Assembly (NCBI GenBank): GCA_900540345.1
Contig: UQFK01000001.1
Span: 62,001 to 126,000 of the forward strand
Direction of reading: 5' to 3'
From: an uncultured Eggerthella sp.
GTDB lineage: Bacteria; Actinomycetota; Coriobacteriia; Coriobacteriales; Eggerthellaceae
DNA length: 64,000 nucleotides
In this document: positions 42,136 through 50,916 of the stretch, one piece after another
Layout: each line of letters begins with the position of its first letter
Numbering within the stretch: position 1 is the stretch's first letter
Notes under the pieces: generated by a model
The model's input: the letters and a program-made list of their open reading frames with translations, nothing else
Told to the model about the DNA's origin: nothing
The model's database searches: none
Position numbers and translations under genes: made by a program

Positions 42136-44775
42136 TCAGTGTGCTTCTGCCCAGTTCGCCCCTTGTGATACATCAACGAGCAAGGGGACCGAAAGGTCGA
42201 CGACCGACTCCATGATGCGCTTGACCAAAGCCGAAATATCCTCGAGCTCATCCCTAGGAACCGAAAAGTCGAGTTCGTCATGTACTTGCAAGATGAGCTT
42301 GGTCTTCGCACCTTGTGCGATCAGTTCGTCTTGCACCTGACGCATAGCGATTTTGATGATGTCGGCTGCTGTTCCCTGCATCGGGTGGTTCATCGCAGTA
42401 CGCTCGCCAAAGCCACGCTGTTGTGCGTTGCGTGCTTTGAGTTCTGCGATATAGCGGCGACGTCCGAACATCGTCTCGGCATATCCCTTCGCTTTTGCCT
42501 CTTCAACAACACGATCGAGATATGCCCGAACATCGGTATAAGCGGCGAAATAGCGATCGATCATTTCTTTCGCGTCTCCAAATGGAATATCGAGCGATTG
42601 CGACAAACCATAGGCCTGCTGACCATAGACGATGCCAAAGTTGACAGCTTTCGCACGGCTACGCAAGAGCGGAGTCACCTCTTCGAGCGGCACATCGAAT
42701 ACACGGCTTGCTGTTTTGGCGTGGAAATCTTCGCCTGAAAGAAACGCGTCAATAAGATGCTCGTCGCCTGAAAGGTGCGCGAGCAGACGAAGTTCGATCT
42801 GCGAATAGTCTGCCGAAAGGAACAGCTCCCCTTCTTCAAGTGGCACAAAGCATTCGCGAATCTGTCGCCCAAAATCAGTACGAACAGGAATGTTCTGCAG
42901 ATTCGGATCGGACGAGGAAAGACGCCCCGTTGTGGTGACCATCTCATTGAAGGATGTGTGAATACGACCGTCCCCTTTGCGCATGCGCGGAAGAGCGTCG
43001 ATGTAAGTCGACTTCACCTTCGCGTATTCGCGATAATGGAGAACCAATTCGGGAAGCTCATGCACCTTGGCAAGCTCTTTGAGCACCGAAGCATCCGTCG
43101 AATATCCGCGCTGGTTTTTCTTGATGGGCGTAAGCCCGATCACCTCGAAGAGGATATGAGAGAGCTGCTTGGGTGAATCGATATTGAAATCCTCGCCCGC
43201 CAGATCGATGATCTTCGTGTGCAGAACATCCAATTCTGCTTGCGTGGCAAGAGCGATACGATCGAGCGTGGGCATATCGATCGCGGCGCCAATGCGCTCC
43301 ATACACGCGAGAACACCGACGAGCGGATAATCGATCGTCTCATAGATCGATGCGACCTTGTCCTCTTCGAGACGCTGCCCGAGAATACCTGCGAGACGCT
43401 CCACGGCAGCTGCCTTCAGCGCAAGATCATCAGCGACAGTATCTCCTTCAGGCAGAAACGAACCACAATAGAGCTCGGAGAGCTTTTGAATATCGAAACC
43501 GCCATTCGAGGAATTGACCACATAGGAAGCGAGTGCGACATCGAAACACTCCATCGCCATGACCTCGTTTGGCTCAAGCAAGGCAGTTTCGGAGGTATCG
43601 CACGGAAAAACATGCTCGACCAGTCGTTTCACATCGAAAGTGACAAACGACCCCTTCTTCACGATGCGAACGAGCGCATCTGTCGCCTCATCCCCCTGGA
43701 AATAAAGCGTCTTCTCTTCGTAGCGCACCACCAGATGCAGGATGGTACCGAAAAGAGACTCTTGCTTATCAGCCCCCGCCAGCACAACAGGAGCGTGTTC
43801 GTATTCATCGCAAGCAATCAGCTGATCGAGTAGCTCTTGAGCATCCGTCCCTTCCACCAACGGATATGCTTCAAATGATTCGCCTGTCGACATCGCAACA
43901 TCACCACCGAGCATATCGAGCACCTTAGAAAGATGCGCCATGAAACGCACGCTCGTGAACGCTTCGGTGACCACGCTGACATCAAAGCTTGGGAACGAAA
44001 GTGCCTCGAGATCGAGCTCGATCGGTGCATCGCGCACGATAGTTGCAACCTGACGTGACAGGAATGCATCTTCCTTATAGTTCGTCAGATTCTCAAGCTG
44101 TTTGCCCTTGAAGCTATCGAGGTGCGCATAGATACCCTCGAGGTTGTCGAATTCCTGGAGCATCGCCGCAGCTTTCTTATCGCCAATACCAGGCACCCCG
44201 GGGATGTTGTCTGATTTATCGCCTTTAAGCCCCAAGAAATCTGTGAACTGAGCGGGGGTGACACCATAACGCTCTTCTACCTCTGCAGGCCCATAGATGA
44301 CCACATCGGTAATGCCCTTCTTCGTCGTAACGATCTGCGTGAGATCGCTTGCCAACTGGTAGGCATCCTTGTCGCCAGTCACGAGCAGCGATCGGTACTC
44401 TAGCTGTTCATTCTGCGCAGAGATGGTACCTAGAATATCGTCGCCTTCCCAGCCTTGCAGGGCGACCACAGGGATGCTCATCGCAGACAAAAGCTCTTCG
44501 ATGATAGGAAACTGCACGCGCAGCGCATCGTCCATCGGTGGACGCTGGGCCTTATATTGCTCGAGCGCCTCCATACGAAATGCGGGACGCCCCTTATCGA
44601 AGGCACACACGATCGCATCGGGGTGCGCCATCTCGATGAATTTGATGAGCATCGCCATGAAGCCAAAAGCAGCATTGGTTGGCGTCCCATCAGGCGCCTG
44701 CATGGCAGGTGGCACCGCGTGAAATGCACGGTGCATGAGAGAATTGCCGTCAATGACGGCGATGGTCTTGGTCAT
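42136..44775 (-). CDS. polA: DNA polymerase I
   Basis: 879 residues from the ATG at 44775. The 5' nuclease domain (VIDGNSLMHRAF; GVPGIGDKKAAAML) is intact. The middle 3'-5' exonuclease-like domain lacks the catalytic acidic pair (its start reads VVLAGADKQES, with no DTETD-type motif), so proofreading is probably lost. The polymerase domain is complete: motif A LSADYSQIELRLLAHLSGD, motif B RSRAKAVNFGIVYG, motif C LQVHDELDFS. It follows the GlnR-like gene by one base. Confidence 0.97.
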   Translation of the reverse strand: MTKTIAVIDGNSLMHRAFHAVPPAMQAPDGTPTNAAFGFMAMLIKFIEMAHPDAIVCAFDKGRPAFRMEALEQYKAQRPPMDDALRVQFPIIEELLSAMSIPVVALQGWEGDDILGTISAQNEQLEYRSLLVTGDKDAYQLASDLTQIVTTKKGITDVVIYGPAEVEERYGVTPAQFTDFLGLKGDKSDNIPGVPGIGDKKAAAMLQEFDNLEGIYAHLDSFKGKQLENLTNYKEDAFLSRQVATIVRDAPIELDLEALSFPSFDVSVVTEAFTSVRFMAHLSKVLDMLGGDVAMSTGESFEAYPLVEGTDAQELLDQLIACDEYEHAPVVLAGADKQESLFGTILHLVVRYEEKTLYFQGDEATDALVRIVKKGSFVTFDVKRLVEHVFPCDTSETALLEPNEVMAMECFDVALASYVVNSSNGGFDIQKLSELYCGSFLPEGDTVADDLALKAAAVERLAGILGQRLEEDKVASIYETIDYPLVGVLACMERIGAAIDMPTLDRIALATQAELDVLHTKIIDLAGEDFNIDSPKQLSHILFEVIGLTPIKKNQRGYSTDASVLKELAKVHELPELVLHYREYAKVKSTYIDALPRMRKGDGRIHTSFNEMVTTTGRLSSSDPNLQNIPVRTDFGRQIRECFVPLEEGELFLSADYSQIELRLLAHLSGDEHLIDAFLSGEDFHAKTASRVFDVPLEEVTPLLRSRAKAVNFGIVYGQQAYGLSQSLDIPFGDAKEMIDRYFAAYTDVRAYLDRVVEEAKAKGYAETMFGRRRYIAELKARNAQQRGFGERTAMNHPMQGTAADIIKIAMRQVQDELIAQGAKTKLILQVHDELDFSVPRDELEDISALVKRIMESVVDLSVPLLVDVSQGANWAEAH

Positions 44776-44776
44776 A

Positions 44777-45451
44777 TCAAGCACTCCAAAGATAGCCGAC
44801 ACCGCGAACGGTCTCTAGGCGTTGAGCAAGGTCGGGGCCAAGCTTAGCACGCACACGCCTCACATGCACATCGACCGTACGAGAACCCCCAAAATAGTCG
44901 AAGCCCCATACACGGCGAAGCAGCGCGTCGCGCGAGTAGGTACGCCCTGGATGCGTGACAAGAAATGCAAGCAAGGCATATTCCAAATACGTAAAATCGA
45001 TCGGATCCCCATTCACGGTCACCTGATAGGTAGCCAGATTGATGGTCATCGTATCGATCGATATGAAATCATTGGTGGATGTTTCATTTCCGGGCCAAAG
45101 AAGCTGACGAATGCGCAGCGAACACTCATCAGCACTCGCACCATGCACGACAAAATCGCTCTTCAGGCGTACAGGCAGGCGCAAGCCCTGCAACATCTCC
45201 TCTTTTACGATGATAAGGATCGATCCGCCTCCATCTTGGACCATCAGGTCTTCCACAGCGGCGATCGATTGGGTTGGATCATTGCTTGCCTCGAAAATAA
45301 TAAGATCGCAGCTAGGATGCTCATGTAATAGCTTTTTGAACTGCGGCGAAGAGCCAGCCACCACATCAACATCCATGCCAGAGAGAACCGCTTGGAACTT
45401 ATGGGCATTATCGAGACTGTCCGCTACGAATATGACGCTCTTTCTCTGCAT
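44777..45451 (-). CDS. OmpR-type orphan regulator with degenerate receiver, GlnR-like
   Basis: 224 residues. The C-terminal OmpR winged helix is strong (YSRDALLRRVWGFDYFGG, SRTVDVHVRRVRAKLG, ETVRGVGYLW). The receiver has lost the key residues: the usual acidic pair near the N-terminus reads FVADSLD, the phospho-acceptor Asp position reads DLIIFEAS (Glu), and the Lys of the usual KP motif is missing. No histidine kinase is nearby. Actinobacterial GlnR, the nitrogen regulator that controls glnA, is exactly such a protein, and glnA is 9 bases upstream here. That role is inference. Confidence 0.8.
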   Translation of the reverse strand: MQRKSVIFVADSLDNAHKFQAVLSGMDVDVVAGSSPQFKKLLHEHPSCDLIIFEASNDPTQSIAAVEDLMVQDGGGSILIIVKEEMLQGLRLPVRLKSDFVVHGASADECSLRIRQLLWPGNETSTNDFISIDTMTINLATYQVTVNGDPIDFTYLEYALLAFLVTHPGRTYSRDALLRRVWGFDYFGGSRTVDVHVRRVRAKLGPDLAQRLETVRGVGYLWSA

Positions 45452-45460
45452 CAAGACCCC

Positions 45461-46804
45461 CTACAGAACAGACAGATAATGATCGAGCTCCCACGCAGAG
45501 ACGCTCTTCTGATAATTATCCCACTCCGCTCGTTTCGCTTCCACGAGATACGAATGGATATGTTCGCCCAAGACCTCTTTCATAAGGTCAGACTGCGCAA
45601 AGATCTCTACTGCCTCACCGAGTGTTTCAGGCATCGTGCGAATACCGCGTGACTTCAATTCTTGACGAGAGCAATCAAAAAGATTCGGATCTTCCATAGG
45701 CGCTTCAAGGGGCAACTCTTCATGAACGCCTTTGAGTCCTGCTGCCAAGATGACTGCAAAAGCAAGATAAGGATTGCATGAAGGATCGGGGTTGCGAAGC
45801 TCGACTCGGCACGCTTCCTCTTTGTTCGGCTTGTAGCCAGGAATGCGAACGAGCGTGCAGCGATTCGAACGCGCCCAAGTGATCTGCGTTGGTGCTTCTC
45901 CTCCTGGTACCAAACGCTTGTATGAGTTCACAGTCGGATTCGTGATAAGAGCGAATTCGGGAGCATACTTCAAAAGACCAGCAATATAGTGCTTAGCGAT
46001 TTGCGAGAGGTTATACCCGTCAGGATCGTTCTTATCGAAAAAGACATTATTGCCATTCTCGTCAAAGAGGCTTTGGTGGATATGCATGCCCGATCCCGGC
46101 TGATCTGCCATAGGCTTTGGCATGAATGAAGCATAATGACCATACTTCAGAGCGATCTCTTTGACCGTAAGCTTATAGGTCATCACGTTATCGGCCATAG
46201 TGAACGCATCGGCGAAACGAAGATCGATCTCTTGCTGCGATGGACCATTCTCGTGATGAGAATACTCAACGGGGATACCGAGCTTTTCAAGCGTGAGGAT
46301 GGTATCGCGACGAAGATCGCTTGCGTAATCGAGTGAAGTAAGATCGAAGTATCCACCTGTATCGAGCACTTCGAGCCCCTCGCGATCCTTGAAATAGTAA
46401 TACTCAATCTCGGGGCCAACGTTCATCATATAACCGAGCTGTTCTGCCTTAGCCACTACTCGAGCTAGTACCGCACGCGAGTCTCCATCATAGATTCGAC
46501 CCTCTGGTGTACGAATCGAGCAGAACATGCGCGCAACCGCATTCTCAGCAGGACGCCATGGCAGGATCTGAAACGTTGAAGCATCAGGAAATGCAAGCAT
46601 GTCGGATTCGTGGTTGAGCGAAAAACCCTGCACACAACTCGCATCAAAGCCCATGCCTTCTTCAAAAGCATTTTCGAGCTCGCTTGGAATAACAGCGAAT
46701 GATTTCATATTGCCAAGCACATCACAGAACCAGAATCGTACGAAATGCACGTCGCGACTCTTGATCGTTTTAAGCACGAAATCTTGATCAGGGCTCATCA
46801 CCAT
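45461..46804 (-). CDS. glnA: Glutamine synthetase, type I
   Basis: 447 residues from the ATG at 46804. GS-I motifs: beta-grasp N-terminus (FVRFWFCDVLGNMKSF), ATP/metal site KPMADQPGSGMHIHQSLFD, glutamate-binding NPTVNSYKRLVPG and RIPGYKPNKEEACRVELRNPD. The size matches the short GS-I alpha form, without the adenylylation insert. It condenses ammonia and glutamate. It is the first gene of glnA - GlnR-like - polA. Confidence 0.96.
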   Translation of the reverse strand: MVMSPDQDFVLKTIKSRDVHFVRFWFCDVLGNMKSFAVIPSELENAFEEGMGFDASCVQGFSLNHESDMLAFPDASTFQILPWRPAENAVARMFCSIRTPEGRIYDGDSRAVLARVVAKAEQLGYMMNVGPEIEYYYFKDREGLEVLDTGGYFDLTSLDYASDLRRDTILTLEKLGIPVEYSHHENGPSQQEIDLRFADAFTMADNVMTYKLTVKEIALKYGHYASFMPKPMADQPGSGMHIHQSLFDENGNNVFFDKNDPDGYNLSQIAKHYIAGLLKYAPEFALITNPTVNSYKRLVPGGEAPTQITWARSNRCTLVRIPGYKPNKEEACRVELRNPDPSCNPYLAFAVILAAGLKGVHEELPLEAPMEDPNLFDCSRQELKSRGIRTMPETLGEAVEIFAQSDLMKEVLGEHIHSYLVEAKRAEWDNYQKSVSAWELDHYLSVL

Positions 46805-46850
46805 GCCACATCTTCCTTCCCGCATACACGATGCGTTGATACCTCATTTC

Positions 46851-46893
46851 ATTATACGGAGTTCGAAGAGGGGCGGTGTTACAGATTTGTTTC
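46851..46893 (-). promoter_or_regulatory. glnA promoter -10 and possible GlnR box
   Basis: On the minus strand a perfect TATAAT (46851-46856) lies 47 bases before glnA, with no recognisable -35. At 46878-46893 the sequence reads GAAAC-AAATCT-GTAAC, two GlnR-type half sites at the canonical 6-base spacing (consensus gTnAc-n6-GaAAc series), placed where an activator would replace the -35. Only one pair is seen. Confidence 0.5.
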
Positions 46894-46904
46894 TTGGTGA
46901 AGCC

Positions 46905-47576
46905 CTACGATTTATCCATCTTACGCGCCGCATAACTGCATGCACTCTGTACGATCTGAACGATCACGATAAGGATGATGACCGTTGCGATCATCACATC
47001 GTCTTGGTAGCGCTGATAACCATAACGAATCGCAATATCACCCAATCCGCCTGCGCCTACCGTACCTGCCATCGCAGAATAACCGAGGATCGTGATGAAT
47101 ACGATCGCAAAACCACGGACAAGCGAAGGCATGGCTTCGCGAAGGAATACCTTATAGACGATCTGCCACGTATTTGCCCCGAAGCTCTGCGCGGCTTCAA
47201 TCAGACCACCGTCCACTTCCTCAATCGATTGCTCGACCATACGAGCGATGAAAGGTGCTGCTGAAACCACAAGAGGAACGATCGCACCCGGCACACCGAG
47301 CGAGGTACCGACGATGAAGCGTGTGAACGGGATGAGCGCGACGAGCAAGATGATGAAGGGGATCGAACGTCCGATATTGATGATCCAACCAAGCACCATG
47401 TTCAAAATGCGGTGAGGCATGAGGCCTTTCGGGCTCGTGAGCACGCACAATACACCCAAAGGAATACCGATCACGTATGCAAAGAACGTCGCAATGACGG
47501 TCATAACGATCGTATCCCATGTGCCCTGTGCGAGCAAAGTTCCGTAGGAGTCGAAGAAAGAAGTGATGAATTCCAT
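46905..47576 (-). CDS. metI: MetI-type ABC transporter permease
   Basis: 223 residues, five to six membrane helices, with the permease loop EVDGGLIEAAQSFGANTWQIVYKVFLREAMP near 140-170, typical of MetI. It forms the membrane channel with the MetN-type ATPase 3 bases upstream, probably for methionine or a related amino acid. No substrate-binding lipoprotein (MetQ) is nearby. Confidence 0.85.
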   Translation of the reverse strand: MEFITSFFDSYGTLLAQGTWDTIVMTVIATFFAYVIGIPLGVLCVLTSPKGLMPHRILNMVLGWIINIGRSIPFIILLVALIPFTRFIVGTSLGVPGAIVPLVVSAAPFIARMVEQSIEEVDGGLIEAAQSFGANTWQIVYKVFLREAMPSLVRGFAIVFITILGYSAMAGTVGAGGLGDIAIRYGYQRYQDDVMIATVIILIVIVQIVQSACSYAARKMDKS

Positions 47577-47579
47577 AGC

Positions 47580-48326
47580 TTATGCCCTCTTCCCTAGAAG
47601 CTGACGTGTCGCATCGCTTTGTGGATTTGCGAAGACTTCTTCAGTGAAGCCCATCTCTACGATCTGTCCTTCGTCGATGACCGCAACAGTATCGCAGACC
47701 ATCTCTGCAACGAGCAGCGAATGGGTGATGAGCACGATCGTGACACCGAGCTCTTCATTGATGTCCTTGAGCAGACGCAGGATGGATTGCGTGGTCATGG
47801 TATCCAGTGCACTGGTAGCTTCATCGCAGAGCATGATAGAGGGATCATTAATGAGCGCTCGAGCGATCGCTACGCGCTGTTGCTGACCACCTGAGAGCTG
47901 CGAGGGATACTTGTTTGCCTTGTCGGCAAGACCAACAAGCTCGAGCAGATCCATCGCACGCTTGGTCGCCTCCGCCTTTTTGTAGCCTTTGCGCAATTCA
48001 AGAGGAAAGGTTACATTGCGCAGGACGGTTCGCTGCTGGAAGAGCGAGAAGTTCTGAAAAATCATCCCTACGCTCGCGCGAAACTCGAGCAGATCCTTGC
48101 CGGTGAGATTCGTTACATCGCGACCATCGATGATGATCTCGCCTGACGTGGGTCGCTCGAGCAGATTGATACAACGTACCAATGTCGACTTGCCCGCACC
48201 TGACTGGCCGATGATGCCAAAGATAGATCCGTCTTCGATGGTGAGATTAATGTCTTTCAGAGCATGATGTGCTTCATCATGCTTACCTGCTGTATAGGTC
48301 TTATAGAGATGTTCGATCTGAATCAT
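47580..48326 (-). CDS. metN: MetN-type ABC transporter ATPase, short form
   Basis: 248 residues from the ATG at 48326; the longer frame has no homology. Walker A GQSGAGKSTL near 38, signature LSGGQQQRVAIARAL near 140, Walker B IMLCDEATSALD near 160, H-loop ITHSL. The protein ends right after the ATPase core, so the C-terminal ligand-sensing NIL domain present in typical MetN (about 340 residues) is missing. Substrate assignment rests on the neighbouring MetI-type permease. Confidence 0.85.
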   Translation of the reverse strand: MIQIEHLYKTYTAGKHDEAHHALKDINLTIEDGSIFGIIGQSGAGKSTLVRCINLLERPTSGEIIIDGRDVTNLTGKDLLEFRASVGMIFQNFSLFQQRTVLRNVTFPLELRKGYKKAEATKRAMDLLELVGLADKANKYPSQLSGGQQQRVAIARALINDPSIMLCDEATSALDTMTTQSILRLLKDINEELGVTIVLITHSLLVAEMVCDTVAVIDEGQIVEMGFTEEVFANPQSDATRQLLGKRA

Positions 48327-48461
48327 GAAAATCCTACAATAGCTCTTCGTTGTGATCAGTCCACACACGTCGCAGGGATGCAACGCGCGATATTCAACTA
48401 TAGTTCATGAAAAACCGAAATAGAGGTGTGAACGAGCGCTAAATGATCGTGAAGTTATACG

Positions 48462-50915
48462 TTAATGATATAGCTGGTAATAACCGTTTCCTGGAGCGAG
48501 CAGTGAGCTTGCGAATGGATCGCCTTCTACGAATGCCCGAGGCCATTTGAAGTGCAGATATGCACGTTCTTGCTCAAGACGGATGCGACGCGCATCGGAA
48601 AGATGCTCGTCTTTGATCGTATTTTCGAAATGATAGAGTTCGCTTTCAGGATCATAGACAACGAAATAGCCTGCCTTGATAACCTTCAGGCAGAAATCGG
48701 TATCAGAGAAGTCGAGCTTGAAACGCTCATCATAGCCTTCCACTTCTTCAAAGACGCTGCGCTTGATAAGTTGGCATGCCTTCGACACCGCTGAGACATC
48801 GTTTGTACAGGTAAGGCGCTTCATGTACCCCGAAGCAGAGCGAGCAAGATCCGTACCGATCCCAACCGATCCAGCTGCGGATCCCACTGCAAGACCTGCG
48901 CTTGCAATAGTGTCATCAGCAAAGAGCAGCTTTGCGCCTACCACGCCAATATCAGCACGCTGACAGAGTGCGATCATACGCCCGACAAGATCAGAGGTCA
49001 GCACTTCGGTATTCGCGTCAAGCAGAAGGATGAAGTCGCTCTCCGTGCCTTTGACCGCTTCGTTCACACAAGCAGCATATCCTTTGCGTTCGCTTCTCTG
49101 GATAAGTTCAATCTGATCATGCTTACCTTGCAGACGACCATAACAAGCGAACATCTCGGCTGAAGAGCTTCCATTATCGATGATACGAACATGAAGGTTT
49201 TGATAGGGGCTCTTCTCAAAAAGACTCTCCACGCACGTTTCAAGTAAATAAGGATGTTCGTGATTGACGATAACCACAAGAACCGAAGGTAGTTCTTCAG
49301 GAAGCGCATAGTTACAACGATAGATCTGCTCGTGGATATCCGAAAGCACGGTCGCCTCGATGCCGATGCGTTTCAGATGATTTGCCACCGCACGTCTACC
49401 GCCACGAAAATCTTCTTCTTTCGCCTCGAAACGAGCTTGTTCGTCAGGAAAATCGGTGCTTGGTGCTATCTGCACATGATAGAGGATCTGATCGATGCGC
49501 TGCGTATGGCCCGCCTGTTCGAGTGCCTTGAAGAGCAGATCATAAAGAAGCGCCTGGGACGCAAGACCATGCTGATCACACACGTGAGCGACGAGACTTC
49601 GATCGAAGACGATGAAAGGGCCCATATAGTCATACGACAGAAGAAGATCGGGTGAATAGATCGGCTTACACGCAAGCTCTCCTAATCTCCCATCAGCGAA
49701 GAGGGAATCGTGATGCGCATAGATGATACGCGCCTGTTCTCGATCTGGATAGGCTGCGGTCTCGTTGATACAACGCACGATCTCAAAGAGCGCTTCAGGG
49801 GCGAGCACGATATCAGGAGTGATCAGTGCACAATACTCTCCACGCGCTTGATCAAGGCCAGCCGCAAATACTTCATCAGAGCTAAGCGTTTCATCGACCT
49901 TCACGCGCGTAAGACTCTCAGGTCCTTTCAAGCCTCGCACGATCGCATCGAATTCCGCATCGCCGTAATAGCGATCGACCACAACGACCTCGAAGACATT
50001 GTACGTTTGAGAAGCGAGGGCAGTGAAGCACGGGGCAATACGATCCTTATCCCCATTCGATAGCGGCATGATGAGCGAGATGAGCGGCTCGTGAGCAAAC
50101 GTCAAGCGACGCTGCTCTGCAAGATCTGCAAGTGTTGCACTATGGAGTAGATACCATTGATCGTAATCGGGATCGTGCGCCGCGTCATCTGTTCGCTGGC
50201 AAAAGCGCGCTTTGAGCGGTTCGTAGCTTTCATCGCAGAACATCGCGAAGCCTTCAGCGACGATACCGAGTGCATCATAGGCGCTTACACAAAAATCCTT
50301 GTCATCCCGCGGCACGCGCACAGAGAATCCAACATTGAGACGGCTTTCATCGCCAAATCGGCGAGCAGGCTTCACTTCTTCAAAGAGTGGATAGACAGGC
50401 AGATCGCGATCCTTGCCGTGTGCGTCCATGAAACGCACTTCAACATCTGCACCCTCTATCTGAGGAAGATCAACGAGCATCTTCACTACAATCTCGTCTT
50501 TATCATCGAGCGCAGCGATGAACCTTACATTCATGCGATCGGAATAGTATTCACGTTCGATATCGAACATCTGCGTGATGAGTTCGTTCTTCACCACGGA
50601 ATTGATGCGGGTGCGCCATGAAAGCATATTCGTCTCGATCGTGAGATGGGCGCGCCCAAGCGGCGCATCGGTACTACGATATTCGCTGAATTCAAGCATG
50701 ATCTCACGCTCATCAAGATGCGGAAGGATGACCGCGAAATTCGCCTTCGACTGCCCATCGAGCGGATCGAACGAGAGCAGATGCGATGGGATGACTGTGC
50801 CGTCCTTAAGATGAGCCTCGAGTGTGACGATAGCATGGGGCGAGAGACGTTCGATAGCTACTTGTACGTAGATCTTGCCGTCGCCTTGGCACATGCTCTC
50901 GATACGAACGTTCAT
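48462..50915 (-). CDS. Large GT2-family glycosyltransferase, two GT-A domains
   Basis: 817 residues from the ATG at 50915. Order: N-terminal beta-rich domains (about 1-250), a DPDYDQWYLLH motif near 250, a first GT-A-like domain near 285 (PLISLIMPLSNGD), and a second near 515 (SVLVVIVNHEHPYLLETCVESLF; IIDNGSS) with the late motif FKLDFSDTDFCLKVIKAGY. It transfers sugars to a surface glycan; donor and acceptor are unknown. The second domain looks the more intact. It starts one base after its paralogue upstream. Confidence 0.85.
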   Translation of the reverse strand: MNVRIESMCQGDGKIYVQVAIERLSPHAIVTLEAHLKDGTVIPSHLLSFDPLDGQSKANFAVILPHLDEREIMLEFSEYRSTDAPLGRAHLTIETNMLSWRTRINSVVKNELITQMFDIEREYYSDRMNVRFIAALDDKDEIVVKMLVDLPQIEGADVEVRFMDAHGKDRDLPVYPLFEEVKPARRFGDESRLNVGFSVRVPRDDKDFCVSAYDALGIVAEGFAMFCDESYEPLKARFCQRTDDAAHDPDYDQWYLLHSATLADLAEQRRLTFAHEPLISLIMPLSNGDKDRIAPCFTALASQTYNVFEVVVVDRYYGDAEFDAIVRGLKGPESLTRVKVDETLSSDEVFAAGLDQARGEYCALITPDIVLAPEALFEIVRCINETAAYPDREQARIIYAHHDSLFADGRLGELACKPIYSPDLLLSYDYMGPFIVFDRSLVAHVCDQHGLASQALLYDLLFKALEQAGHTQRIDQILYHVQIAPSTDFPDEQARFEAKEEDFRGGRRAVANHLKRIGIEATVLSDIHEQIYRCNYALPEELPSVLVVIVNHEHPYLLETCVESLFEKSPYQNLHVRIIDNGSSSAEMFACYGRLQGKHDQIELIQRSERKGYAACVNEAVKGTESDFILLLDANTEVLTSDLVGRMIALCQRADIGVVGAKLLFADDTIASAGLAVGSAAGSVGIGTDLARSASGYMKRLTCTNDVSAVSKACQLIKRSVFEEVEGYDERFKLDFSDTDFCLKVIKAGYFVVYDPESELYHFENTIKDEHLSDARRIRLEQERAYLHFKWPRAFVEGDPFASSLLAPGNGYYQLYH

Positions 50916-50916
50916 A

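Noticed and set aside
41940..42215. 91-residue plus-strand frame beside polA
   Set aside because: It runs 80 bases into polA antisense, has no SD and no recognisable domain.
48396..48405. AACTATAGTT palindrome upstream of metN
   Set aside because: It resembles the feo half-site AGTT but is only 10 bases with no second copy; too short to call an operator.
48327..48461. Possible methionine riboswitch or T-box before metN
   Set aside because: The 135-base leader shows no T-box or SAM-riboswitch core that I can recognise by eye.
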